From Callipepla californica brunnescens (lineage: Eukaryota; Chordata; Aves; Galliformes; Odontophoridae), in assembly GCA_023055505.1 (NCBI GenBank), contig JALIRH010000043.1, positions 4,047,896 to 4,111,895 of the forward strand: 64,000 bases of DNA, in the 5' to 3' direction. Below are positions 25,101 to 34,857 of this stretch, piece after piece; the first letter of the stretch is position 1, and every line of letters starts with the position of its first letter. The notes under the pieces were generated by a model. It was not told where the DNA came from. It did no database searches and saw only the letters and a program-made list of their open reading frames with translations. The translations under genes and the position numbers were made by a program.

Positions 25101-27494
25101 ACCACAAACAGCACAGATTAACTTGAAGACCAATAACAGACAGCAAACTTGCAGACAAAGAAAGCACTGCTTCAACAAGCACTGTACAGAGAGCTTCATA
25201 CTCAGAGTGACAACTCATGACTAAATTGCCAACAACTACTTTATCCCAGAACTTGAGACAGTCTTTTCAACTCTACATAATCTACCACTGATTTTAAGTA
25301 CAGGACCACGACCTGAAAATTAGCATAGTGAACAGCAGCAAGATCTCACACACCTTACTATCTTCCTCACTGGTCAAAGGCTTACTTATACCTGCTATTG
25401 CTGCAGGAGAGTGCCAATGCAATGAAGGAATGGTGAGAATAAGAAAGAAGTTGTATGAAAAGTGTGGACTGTGACACCTGAGCAAGATCTAAGGGAAACT
25501 GCACTAGCACACTCAGACTTTTAAGATTGAACCCTTCTTCAGGAATTCCCAGACAAGTGCCCAGATTTGGGGGAGCCATGCTTATAGCCAACCTGCTATA
25601 AATCAGAGTTCAGGGAACAAACTTAGACACATCTCCCAACATCCTTCCCCTCTCTGAGAAAGGGCTCCCAAATAATTCTATCTCCCAGGGTAGAAGGGGG
25701 AAGACAGAGACAAAGAATTGCTAATGCAAGAGTAAGCCACTGAAGTTAAATACATGCAGTCATGGTAGGAGGTGTCAGCTTCATCCTCCTCAAATAACCC
25801 CATCTGTCAGTCTCTGGTCCTGTTATCACTGTAGTGCAAGTGCACAATTACACTCTTCCCTACCTCAAGCTGAGGATGATGGACTAGCTAAAAATCATAC
25901 AGCAACAACCAGAGATGTAAAACCATTGCAATACCAGTGTTATTTAAGCAAGTTTTAAACAAACTAGCTTAGGTATCTGGAATACATTAGCAGCTTACAA
26001 TAAGTTTTCTTGCTGCTGCAGCAGAACCAACTCAGTGCCCCAGCCAGTCTATTCAAAGCTTGTTCAAGTATGTAATACAGCTATTCCGCTGCACAAACTC
26101 ACTAAGCAACTTGCTTAAAGAAAAGCAGTATACTGCAATAGATGGAGCCGAAGCCAAGACCTGCAAGTACCAGGTCTCAAGCAGAAGACTCTCACTGGCT
26201 TTCCATACCAATGCAGTCACATTTTCAAATCTTATGATGACCTTGATGCTAGACCTCAAACCACTCTAATACCTTATTAATTTCCCAACAACATGCTAGC
26301 ACTGGCAGCCCACTTGAAGCACTACTAGGGGCTACAAAATGTACCAGGCACATAATGAGGAATAAAACAGAAAAAAAAGTTAAATGGCAATTGGCTTATT
26401 CTATCATGGAGGAACACTGGCAAGGGAGCAGTAAAATCATAGGTAAGGAAGAAGGAAAAACTGGACTACTGTTTTTAGATACTATACTAATAAGATCTAA
26501 GAAGGCATACTACTCTACAGAGTAGCCAAAAAACCCAAACAGCTAAGATATTTTAATGAGATTTCCAGAATGCAAAGAGCAGAACTTAAAATACAAAAGC
26601 TACATACCACACCACAGAACAGTGGCTATTCTCTCTTTGCCTGAATTGTCACAAGTGCCCATGAGACTTTGGAAAGCTCATCCCACAGAGCTTCTTAGTG
26701 TCACAGAACAGCTTATGTTAGAAAGAACCTTAAGGATCACTCAGTTCCAACCCCCTCCTACTGGCTGGGTGCCCCTCACCAACTCAGGCTGCCCAGGGGC
26801 CCATCCAGGGCATCACCCACCTCCAGAGACAGAGCACTGACAACTCTCTGGGCAGCAGTGCCAGCATCTCACCGCCCTCACACCACAGCAAGAGAGAGCA
26901 AGAATCAAGACAAGCCATAGGTTCACTAGGAGTCACTTTGTTTCACACCAGCCAGTTTCTCTGAGGGTCTGTCAGCCAGACAGAGCCCAAAGCCAAGTGT
27001 CCAGCCCCATCCCCTGGTGCGGCTGCTTTTCCTTAAGGATTCCATTGTTTTTTAAGAATTATAACGACTACGCTGATAAAAACTGAACAAAGAGAACACG
27101 GGAGCACTGAGAAACCGTGGCGGGCACAATAGCAACGAAGTGCAGTGGGGCGCAGCGTGGAAGGCATCGCCTTCTCTCTCCAAGAGAGCACCGGAGGTTG
27201 GCCATTCCAACCCCACGGACAGCCCCTCTCACCACCGCCGGGCAGCCCCCACTCCGCATCGTTAAAGCCTCAGTAAGGGATCACCTCCGGACCGAGCAGG
27301 GCCGAGCCCGTCCACACCACAGCTCCAGCCAGGGTACGGGAACCGGCGCCGAGCTCCGCTCACAGCCGCCCCCTACCCAACTGCTGCCCCCACAGGGCAC
27401 CTCCGGCACCGGACCCAGGGCGCTCCCACAGCCCGCTCACCTGCCGCAAGGAGAGCAGAGAGAGCAGAGCGAGCCGAGCCCATCGCGCCGCCAT
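1200..27494 (-). CDS. SPPL2B: Signal peptide peptidase-like 2B, intramembrane aspartyl protease (15 coding exons)
   Basis: Exons read on the minus strand: 27494-27441, 21165-21046, 17892-17710, 16757-16668, 15247-15108, 14438-14296, 13561-13465, 13305-13189, 9141-9060, 7467-7393, 7265-7203, 6017-5918, 4971-4894, 3420-3260, 1487-1200. All are flanked by AG/GT and the sum is 1791 nt (596 aa plus TAA). Residues 1-18 form a signal peptide. Residues ~19-145 are a lumenal PA domain with an N-glycosylation sequon at N93. Multiple membrane segments follow. The GxGD-protease signatures are present: YD (D355, exon 10), GFGD (D417, exon 12) and PAL (468-470, exon 14). The last exon gives an acidic, Ser/Glu-rich cytosolic tail. 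The family cuts type II membrane stubs such as TNF-alpha and CD74 remnants in endosomes, lysosomes and at the cell surface. Human SPPL2B is about 592 aa, so this copy looks complete and functional. SPPL2A is the main alternative, but adjacency to LSM7 and the tail favour 2B. Confidence 0.95.
6225..6315 (+). mobile_element. CR1 3' fragment
   Basis: A short stretch with the CR1-type tail (GGAAATATTGGTGGTACGTG, then GGTTGGACTGGAAGATCAT). It closely resembles the 3' part of the CR1 at 46150-46438. Confidence 0.6.
7998..8045 (+). repeat. AAAC-type simple repeat
   Basis: Tandem AAAC units grading into AAAAC and CCAAA variants, in SPPL2B intron 9. Confidence 0.9.
9480..10490 (+). mobile_element. 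CR1 LINE, 3' part of ORF2 plus 3' UTR, broken
   Basis: Translation remnants of CR1 reverse transcriptase are visible, including the catalytic box as FVDD (family FADD) near 9643. The usual CR1 C-terminal sequence then follows, to a 3' end near 10490. Frameshifts and stops interrupt it, so it cannot make protein. It lies in SPPL2B intron 8, antisense to the gene. Confidence 0.85.
10695..11350 (+). mobile_element. CR1 LINE 3' fragment
   Basis: It carries the CR1 ORF2 C-terminal signature (WPHLEYCVHFWA-type, then LFSLGKRRPRGDL). It ends in the GGTTGGACTCCAGGATATCT type 3' tail. The ORF is split between two frames (10783-11127 and 11042-11284), showing a frameshift. Confidence 0.88.
12129..12183 (+). 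repeat. AAAC-type simple repeat
   Basis: Tandem AAAC units followed by an A-rich, CCCAC-containing edge, in SPPL2B intron 8. Confidence 0.9.
13421..13439 (+). repeat. T homopolymer next to SPPL2B exon 7
   Basis: A run of about 18 T just downstream of the exon 7 donor on the coding strand (A-rich there), inside the short 7/8 intron. Confidence 0.85.
16115..16425 (+). mobile_element. CR1 3' fragment
   Basis: Contains GGACATAGGAAGAAGCCTTT, a GTTGGATTAGATGACTTTTA tail and a terminal GTGATTCTATAA. This is the standard CR1 3' end. It sits in SPPL2B intron 4. Confidence 0.8.
18440..18600 (+). mobile_element. CR1 ORF2 internal fragment
   Basis: The translation LDACKSMWPNGYQSQ resembles the CR1 reverse-transcriptase GPDGIHPRVL region, heavily mutated. 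The fragment has no 3' end of its own. Confidence 0.55.
19225..19995 (-). mobile_element. CR1 LINE 3' segment, antisense
   Basis: A long minus-strand CR1 copy whose 3' end is at the left (TTGTGTTGGAAGGGATCCTT) and which extends through the LEYCIQMWSS-type region to about 19995. The ORF shifts frame near 19650. It lies in SPPL2B intron 2 in the gene-sense direction. Confidence 0.85.
22050..22160 (-). mobile_element. CR1 3' fragment
   Basis: Begins with AATCACAGAATCACCAAGGT and AAAAGATCACCCAGTCCAAC, the reverse complement of a CR1 3' tail. Confidence 0.75.
22656..22677 (+). repeat. G22 homopolymer
   Basis: Twenty-two consecutive G on the plus strand, beside the ERVL-like LTR remnant in SPPL2B intron 1. 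Length may vary between individuals, or may reflect sequencing or assembly error. Confidence 0.9.
22725..23095. mobile_element. Avian ERVL-like LTR remnant
   Basis: GCTGTGATTTAACCCAGCAG at the left and CACCACACAGCTGTTTACTC following resemble one end of avian ERVL LTRs. The interior (TTTGGCTGGTTTGGGTCCAG) and a GCTCAGTAACATCAGTGTGT segment resemble the remainder. It appears to be a solo, decayed LTR, and no internal retroviral genes are seen. Orientation is not assigned. Confidence 0.6.
24701..24757 (+). repeat. 57-bp direct duplication, copy 1
   Basis: An identical 57-bp sequence occurs at 26313-26369, starting CTTGAAGCACTACTAGGGGC and ending GAGGAATAAAACA. The flanks differ immediately on both sides. 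Confidence 0.95.
26313..26369 (+). repeat. 57-bp direct duplication, copy 2
   Basis: Identical over all 57 bp to 24701-24757. It is the second copy, 1,612 bp downstream in the same intron, and is followed by an A-rich stretch. Confidence 0.95.
26700..26860 (-). mobile_element. CR1 3' fragment
   Basis: A minus-strand CR1 tail (AGAAAGAACCTTAAGGATCA, then CAGGCTGCCCAGGGGCCCAT) just upstream of the SPPL2B/LSM7 CpG island. Confidence 0.75.
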
Positions 27495-27715
27495 GCCGGG
27501 CCCGCCGCGCCGCCGCCCGCTTTTGTTTCCGACCGGGCCGGGCCAGGCCCCTTCCGCACCGGGTATCCCAGCAACCCGCCCCGGAAGGTCCGCTCCGGAA
27601 GTTCCGCCCCTGCGCTCCTCGGAGAGCCAATGGTTTGCGTCAGCGTGGAGCGTCACTTCTGGTGGCGGTAAATGAAATGGCGAACGTCGGCGGGGGCGGC
27701 GGCGGGGCCGGCAAG
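27495..27715. promoter_or_regulatory. Divergent CpG-island promoter shared by SPPL2B and LSM7
   Basis: Only 182 bp separate the SPPL2B start codon (27494) from the first in-frame ATG of LSM7 (27677). The region is very GC- and CpG-rich and has no TATA box. It carries an exact ETS-type CCGGAAGT (27595-27602), a second CCGGAAGG (27581-27588), a CCAAT box (27627-27631) and two GCGTCA half-CRE-like elements (about 27638 and 27651). This is the usual make-up of a bidirectional housekeeping promoter. The CpG-rich zone extends over roughly 27100-27950, covering the start of both introns. Transcription start sites cannot be fixed from sequence alone. Confidence 0.8.
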
Positions 27716-30700
27716 ATGGCGGTGAGGAGGGGGCGGCGGTGGGCGCGGGGTCTGCTCCTCCGGGGCTGGGCGGTGCCTTGGGTGGGCGCTGCGGTTCGGC
27801 TGGGCGGTCTCGGGATGCCGGTGAGGTGTGGGCGGCCCTCCCCTGCGGCTCTGCCTCTGTGGGCTGTGCCCGATGGCGGCTCCTTTGTGCCTGGCTTTGC
27901 CCTGCGGTGATTTCTGCAGCGGCTTTACGAGCGGGTCGAAGAAGAAGAAAGTATAAAAGTGCTGTGAAGTACGTAGCGAGATAGGAGGTGCGGTGAGGTC
28001 TGGCAGGTTTCGTTTTGAATTCACGTTGGCTTTGTTTCTCGCTTTCAGGATAAGGAGAAGAAGAAGAAGGAGAGCATTTTAGATCTATCTAAGTACATCG
28101 ACAAAACGATCCGGGTGAAGTTCCAGGGTGGGAGAGAAGGTAAGTGGGCACCTGCCCCGGTGTGGGCTGTGTGTGACTGTAGTGATCAGCTCTGTGCTTC
28201 ACTGCATGTCTGTGCATTGTATGTGCAATTCTGTCTCTCCTGTGGGCATCTTGCTGTCTTTCAGGGGAGCATTGGTGGCTAATGGATGCTTCTGTTCCTT
28301 GCTGTTTGCTGTTTGTTGGTGGGAAGCTTCTCTCCACGTTTCCGTGAATTCCCTTGCTCTGATTTTATGTTTCATCTGTACACTTTTTTTTTTTTTCCAT
28401 CTTCTGTTCGCTGTCTTGAATTTTCTTGTTTTATTTTCCAGGCTTTGCAAGGGTGTGCTGAAAGCAGCAAAGAAAAGTGTTATGGCTCACGTGCCTGTCT
28501 TACCTCTTGTCTCTTAACTATACGTTCCTACAGTTCTTACACTGTTTCAGTATATTTCAGCCTCTATTAGTTGCTTTCAGGGCTGTTACATTTCCGCTTC
28601 TGTTTTATTTGCTCCTTTGTCATACCTACATCTGTGCATCCCAAGATGCTGGTGGTGCCACCTGCAGACCATTTGTTCCTCTGAAAGTTAATAGTTTGCT
28701 GAGTGGGAGCTTTGCACAGCATCCTCAGTTAGTCTTTAAAATCTCATTTACAGCTTCAGTGGGCCCTGTTGCTTACAAATGCATGCTGTTAAGTGTGGGG
28801 TGATTTTCTATTTTATTTTATTGTAGTTCTTGAGCAATTGACAATTCCATTGAATCTGTTGGCTTAGGTTTTCTTTTCAAAAAAATAACATTAATTATCT
28901 CTGATCTCCCTGTAATCCCTAAGATTGTAGGAGTCTTTTTAATTTCAGCTGGTAGTAATGCAATTGGTAGTAATTGGGTATTTTCAGTGCAAGAATTCAT
29001 TCTGTGTAGCCCTGCATTTTATCTACAGACTAGTCTTGAAGAATTGTGTTCTGTTTTAAAATAACGCAGTTGGCTGTCTGCAGTGCATTCCTATAAAGCT
29101 AAAAAGATCTATCTTCTAGCTGTCTTTCTGGAATATAGTTGTCTAAGGAAAGCACTTGTCTCATTTTGTCCTTCCCTTTCTGCAGGAAACCTTTCTATTT
29201 GTAGTATTTGTTTATTTGCTATGTTGAGGTATTCTTGAAAAGCACATGAAACTGGAAGAAAACCCTTAAGTTTTCTTTAAGGAATCCACGTTATTGGAAC
29301 TGATTGAAAAATCTGAATTTTCAGATTGATGCAGCACAGATTGGGTTCTTGTGCATTTGCATTTTGTTAGAGGGTGCTGTTTAATGTTGCTATTAGTTTG
29401 GTAACCTTGGTTGAAGGAGTTAGACCTGGAGAACTGACGGTGTCCTATGCGTGGTTCTGTGTTGCTGTGTTCCTGATTTTGGTTTCTAATCATTCTGTTG
29501 TGTGTGGTCTTTAATAGCAAGTGGTGTCTTGAAAGGATTTGACCCTCTACTGAACCTTGTGCTTGATGGTACCATTGAATATATGCGTGGTAAGTAATGC
29601 ACAGTCTGTGTAAGTCAGCTGTCCTTTACCCCATGTCCCCTAGAGCAATTGACTTAACAGAAGACTGACAGCTCTGCCAGAACCTGCAGATTGACATAAT
29701 CTGAGCTTGGACTTGTATGCAACAGCTAAGTGTAAGGGAAGGGGTAATATACACAGGTTAGATTTACCACATTTTCTGTGGTGGAGTGTTGTTACCGTAG
29801 AATGGCTTGGGTTGGAAGGAATCTTTAAGATCATCTAGTTCCAACCCCTCTACTGTAGGTAGGGACATCTCCCTCTAGGCCAGGTTGCTCACAACCCCAT
29901 CCAGCCTGGCCTTGAATGCCTCCACATCCTCTTTGGGTAACCTGTGCCAGTGTCTCACCACCCTCACAATAAACAATTTCTTCTTAATATCTAGTCTAAA
30001 TCTATCTTCCAGTTTAAAGCCATTTCCCCTCCTCCTGTCACTATATGCCCTTATAAAAAGTCCCTCCCCAGCTTTCCTGTAGGCCCCTCCAGATCCCCCT
30101 GGAGCCTTCTTGTCTCCAGGCTGAAAAGCTCCAGCTCTCTTAGCCTGTCTCCCTAAGGGATGTGCTCCAGCCCTCTGATCATCTCTGTGGCCTTGTTCTT
30201 AGTCTTTGCTTGAGCTCCTGTGTAACTTGTTCACTACTCCTGTTTTAAATTTGAATGAAATCACTCCTTTCAGATAAGGCAGTTTGCTTTACTTTCTGTG
30301 TGCAGCCGGAGATATGACAGTTTTGCTCAAAGAATGAAAAGCTTGTCAGTATGAGTATTTTACTGTATTATAAACTGTACTGTAAATACGTTCTTTGTGT
30401 TTTTGTGGAATTTTAGGCTTCTGTAACTTTTTTGAGCTAATAGAGCTGTGATTTTTATTTTTCCCCATAAAATCAATATTTATTGTTGAAAGAGACCTGT
30501 GAGGACCATAAAGTACAACTCCTGGTTTCACTTAGCACCACCCCAAATCCAGACCCTTTATCTGAGAGTGTTGTTCAAAGACTCCTTGAACTCTGGCAGC
30601 TCGTGGGTTGTTCCCACTGCCATGGGGAGCTGTTCCATGCCCACCACTATCCTAATGCTCCTGACCCTCCTCTACTGTTCCCTGTTTTCTTGAGCCCTGT

Positions 30701-32024
30701 TTCTGTCCCCTGTGAGCAGCACTGCCCCTCTGCTCTCCATGAGGAGCTCCAGCTGCTGTGAGGCCTCTCCTCTGCTCTGGTCTGAACAAACTCAGGGCCC
30801 TCAGTTACTCCTCGTACATTGTAACCTCCAGACTCTTGACCATCTTTGTAGCCATCCTTTGGATGATCTCTGATAGTTTTATATCCTTCTAACATTGTGG
30901 TGTCCAAACCTGCGCTGAGTAGTCAAGGTGAGTTGCACAAGTGGTTTGGGTTGAAAGGGACTTTTAAGGATCACCCATTTCCAGTCCTTCCATTAGATCA
31001 AGCTGCCCGAACTCTCATCCATCCTGTTTTTGAATATATCCACAGCTTCTGTGGGCAGTCTGTGCCCGTGTCCTACCACCTTCACAGTGAAGATTTTTCC
31101 TAATTGACTAATTGACTGTCTTCTAGCTTAAAATTCTTACCACTTGTCCTACCAATATACTACCTGTCAGAGTCCCTCGGTACCTTTTCTGTATGCCCCT
31201 TTACATACTGGGAGGCTGCTATAAGGACTCCCTGGAGCTTTCTCTTCTCCAGGCCAAACACCACAAATCGCCCTCAGCCTTTCTTTGTAAGAGAGGTTCT
31301 CCAGACCTCAGGCCATCTTCGTGGCTTCCTCCTGTCCTTCTCTAATAGGTCTGTGTCTGAATATGCTGACGTCTGAAGGAGGATAGAATTGGCCCTTGCT
31401 TTGTTTGTTTGTTCCCCTGCACCGCCTCTTCTGGTTTGGTCTAGAAATAGAACACCAGAAGATTTCTGGTTAGTCTGTTTTGAGTTGAGTCTTCCGATCT
31501 GCATCGACCAGTGTTTGCCTAGAAGGCCATTTAAAATGGGATTAGGTTTGATTTCTTCTTTTCCTACTCTTATCTTTTTTTGTCATTTTAATCTACGCTT
31601 TTGATTAGGGTCAATGAAAGGGACTTTGTATTCTTTAAAAGATGCATGTTCTGCTTTGCAGACGAAGTGGAGCTCTTTGCCACTCAGTAGCAAGTGCTGT
31701 TTTAATAACTAATGAATCAGTAATATCCTGAAGCAATCAGATATTACTGCTGCATCATTTTAAATAGTCTGTGCTCAGTAAAACAATGCTGAGAAGTCTG
31801 GAAAGATTGTCATACTTTAAGTTGATGAAATTTATTATCTTCCTTAAGTTGCCGTTGTAACTATAGATCTCTGCTTTTCAGACCCAGATGATCAATACAA
31901 ATTAACAGAAGACACACGACAGCTGGGACTTGTGGTCTGCAGAGGGACTTCTGTGGTTCTCATCTGCCCTCAGGATGGAATGGAAGCAATTCCAAACCCT
32001 TTCATTCAGCAACAAGATGGATAA
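27716..32024 (+). CDS. LSM7: U6 snRNA-associated Sm-like protein LSm7
   Basis: Four exons: 27716-27721, 28049-28139, 29518-29589 and 31882-32024, all with canonical GT-AG junctions. They total 312 nt, giving 103 aa plus TAA, the length I recall for human LSm7. The protein has a short lysine-rich N-terminus, then an Sm fold: the Sm1 motif spans exons 2-3 (with GGRE and LNLVLDG) and the Sm2 motif lies in exon 4 (VCRGTSVVLICP). LSm7 is a subunit of the LSm1-7 ring, which promotes decapping of cytoplasmic mRNA, and of the nuclear LSm2-8 ring, which binds the U6 snRNA 3' end. The coding part of exon 1 is only ATGGCG. An in-frame upstream ATG at 27677, also in good Kozak context, could add 13 glycine-rich residues. 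I chose 27716 because it gives the conserved family start. Confidence 0.96.
29795..30225 (-). mobile_element. CR1 3' segment in LSM7 intron 3
   Basis: Starts with TTGGGTTGGAAGGAATCTTT and GATCATCTAGTTCCAACCCC. It continues through the CR1 3' UTR and ORF2 C-terminal region in reverse, to about 30225. Confidence 0.85.
30485..30905 (-). mobile_element. CR1-like 3' segment in LSM7 intron 3
   Basis: The reverse-complement CR1 layout (GTTGAAAGAGACCTGTGAGG, then the CTTGAACTCTGGCAGCTCG region) identifies a second copy, from a different CR1 subfamily than its neighbour. Confidence 0.7.
30935..31375 (-). mobile_element. CR1 3' segment in LSM7 intron 3
   Basis: Begins with GGTTTGGGTTGAAAGGGACT and runs through the reversed CR1 3' region to about 31375. 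It is the third copy in a row. Confidence 0.8.
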
Positions 32025-32241
32025 TGGCATTAGACTGTCTTTAAAGACTTTGAGGATGCAGATCATTGGAGAGAACGATCAGTGTGTGAGAAGCTTCATG
32101 TTTTTGGAGAGGAGTTTGAATGTGTGTTTGTTGGTGTGAAAGAACATTTGACTTCCATTTTTTGTGGGTTTCCATGAATAGTAAGAGAATGAGATGTGAT
32201 GTGCAAGGGGCAAGTTCTGATTACTTTCTTTTTTTTCCTCA

Positions 32242-32247
32242 AATAAA
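32242..32247 (+). terminator. LSM7 polyadenylation signal
   Basis: AATAAA lies 218 bp after the LSM7 stop codon and is preceded by a T-rich stretch. It is the first canonical hexamer downstream of the last exon, so it is the likely LSM7 poly(A) signal. Confidence 0.65.
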
Positions 32248-34857
32248 TGTGGAGCTCTACATTGTTGAAGAATGAGGGGAGAGAATATTCTGTCTATGAA
32301 TTGTCAGAAGTACTCCTAGTATTGTGAGTCTTGAAACAACCATGTGAAATTAGTAAAGAATTCTCTGAACACTGCTCATTTGATTTACATTTTTAAATAC
32401 TTTAAAATGTATTTGAAATAATCTGAATACATTAGGACTTGTTTTTCTTCCTCTTAGATGTCAGTACTCAGCTGGGAAACGTTTTGCATCGTGTTTTAGG
32501 CTTTCTGCTGGTGAGTTAATCTCTCTTTCCTGTTTGCTCCAGTGGAAGCAAATTACTTGGATCGTATGGTGTCTTATCACCTTTACAAGCTGCATAGCTA
32601 AGAAGGTTGTTTTTTTTATTATTTTTTTTTCTTTTTAGCACTTGCTTCAAATTACTGTGAATTGGAAGGCTTCCGCACTCCTACATGAAGACTGGAGTAT
32701 CTTGTCAGATTATTATCTCAGCTGAGTGATACAAACCTTATGGAAGTGTTTGTTAGTGGAGGTTATAGGGGAGGAATTAAGATCCTAATGTTCAGTTGAA
32801 GCAGTGTCTGGAAATACTGCCCTTTTTTATATTGTAGCTGTCTACTTGTGGTTGCGCTTGTTAACTTACAAATCAAATTAAAACATTTTATTTCTTCGCA
32901 AGTAGCAAGATTTGAGGAGTTGTGAACAAATAAATACAAATTAACCTGTTCCTAAATGTCCATTCTTTAGTCTGAAAAAAGTGCCCTGCAGCTGCCATGG
33001 CAGTCTTCCATGCATAACAGATCTAAAGAACATTTATTCAAGAGCTGGGTGGACACAACAAAACCAGCAATGACCAGATCACAAGCTGTGCATGTTTCCC
33101 AAGCAGAAAATAAATGAGAAGTGTCTGACGGTGTTTGATCCTGATTAGCAACTTAATTCATAGCTTTGCCTGGGTTCACTGTTGAAATGAAGGCAAACTT
33201 GAAGTCATTTCAAAGTCAGTGTATGAGTTTCCTGGGGAGCTGTGCCTTGTGTGGTATAGTGTGTGCATGAAGGAGTGCTTCAGGACTTTTAAGTTCCTAT
33301 GGGCTCATTCTTTGGGTGTTTCCTGCAGATGGCTATACAGTCATGCTCCTTCCAACCTCTTTTTTTTTCTTTTCCCTAATGTTGCAAAACTTAGAATGGT
33401 TTAGGTGGAAGGGACCTTCAAAGATTGTCAAGTCCAACTGCCTGACTTCTTCAGGGCTAGCAGAGTTAACACGTTATTGAGAGCATTGTACATGGCTCTT
33501 GAAGACTGACGATGATGTTTATCCTCATGCTAAAGAGATTCTTCCTACTGTCTGGTCTGAATGTCCCCTGGTGCAGCTCTGTGCTGTTCCCATGTGTGCT
33601 GTAATCAGTTACCATTGAGAAGAGGTTGGAACTTCTCCACTTAAACCATTGCACAATTTCAGTAGATAAATTCTAATTTAGTGCATAGTGCAGAATTTGC
33701 TTTCCAGCCTCAGCGTGGACTTGAACAGTCTGTCCCTGCTGGTTATTGATAACAGTAACACATGGTGTCTGGTGTCTGTTCTGAGTGTAGCATGTGAAGA
33801 AGGCCCATTGAAACTCCTGGGAGGTTTCTAAATTCTAGATGCAGAGATGTTCCTGGAGCATGTGACACGTATAAATTCTGGAGAGGGACATGGTTCCAGG
33901 GTTTCCTACCAGTTAATAGGTTATTTGAATTTCATCCCAAGGTGCACGACTTTTCTGCAGACGTTTGAATAATATTTTGGAGCAGATCAACAATGTGGAA
34001 ACCAAGAAATCAATTTCAGGTGTATTTAATTCCTGAATAGAATTGCATAAAGCCAATGTGACAGAAGTGACTTTTCCAGAAATAGAATAGGAACCTCTGC
34101 AGAAGATAGGTGCACCTGATCCACATAGTGCTGCTGTTTGATGAAAGCTGCTTGGAAATGGGGCAGAGTCCTCCTGGAATAGGCTCTTTAGGATTAGAGT
34201 CCTTAGTTCAAGCTGTGCAAAGCCTTCCACTTACCAGATTGATGTAAACACTTTGGAAAATCCACTGTGTGAAGTCAGTGATCTGTAAAGTTACTTAGTA
34301 CGTTGAGAATGACTTGGTGTGTGGCTGCTTTCTGGGTTTGGATGAGGGCTCTTTCTTCCCCTACTTTCTGAAGTTTAAAGCTAAATGCTGCATTCAGTTT
34401 GGAATTTGATGTTAGATTGGCGAAGGATCTAATCTTGGTAATGTTTTCCTGAAGAGCTTCAACTTTCTTAAGTGGTTTGCAGAAAGGTAAGATGTGGCTT
34501 TTTTTTCCTCAATGGGTTCAGTATTAATCTACAATTTCCTGAGATGACATCAGTGTTCAGGGATGTTTTGGTTGTACATTTCCCTCTTCCTACTTGGAGA
34601 ACAGCTCCCCTAATTACCTAAGGCAGATTCCAATTAAATCTGCCAAATTTGGGTTATGCAGTTCTCTTGCCACTGCGAAAAGCACCAGGAAGTGTGGAAG
34701 ACCAAAGCAAGAGCACAGAAATCATGTTCTATTTTTACAACAAGATTGGCCTATCTTGTATTTATCTCAGCTAGGCAGATACTATTTCCAGCAACCTCAC
34801 ATGAGTGAAGGCTGCTCAAGGACTGAGTTATAATTAACTAGCCGGCCATCAACAGAC
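32248..34857 (+). other. Intergenic or 5' region between LSM7 and the Kelch gene
   Basis: Mostly unique AT-rich sequence with a minus-strand CR1 segment at 33390-33655. The first coding exon of the Kelch gene carries an in-frame TAA (34831-34833) upstream of its ATG, so translation does not start further upstream in this exon. No CpG island is seen, so the Kelch promoter or any 5' noncoding exon is not located. Confidence 0.5.
33390..33655 (-). mobile_element. CR1 3' fragment
   Basis: GAATGGTTTAGGTGGAAGGG, then CAAAGATTGTCAAGTCCAAC, marks a minus-strand CR1 3' end upstream of the Kelch gene. Confidence 0.75.

Larger units (their letters stand above)
21166..27440 (-). other. SPPL2B intron 1
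   Basis: A 6.3-kb first intron between the signal-peptide exon and the first PA-domain exon. It contains a minus-strand CR1 piece (22050-22160), a 22-base G run (22656-22677), an ERVL-like LTR remnant (about 22725-23095), a 57-bp exact direct duplication (24701-24757 and 26313-26369) and a second minus-strand CR1 piece (26700-26860). No other coding exon was recognised. The exon at its 3' edge and the promoter-proximal exon join in phase 0. Confidence 0.7.
29590..31881 (+). other. LSM7 intron 3, filled with antisense CR1 copies
   Basis: This 2.3-kb intron carries three successive minus-strand CR1 3' segments (about 29795-30225, 30485-30905 and 30935-31375). They are separated by short unique stretches. 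No extra exon is visible, and the flanking exons join in phase 1 without it. Confidence 0.7.

Noticed and set aside
27117..27671. 184-codon plus-strand ORF and neighbouring Pro/Arg/Gly-rich ORFs on both strands
   Set aside because: Low-stop-density CpG-island sequence around the shared promoter; they overlap SPPL2B exon 1 and have no domain.
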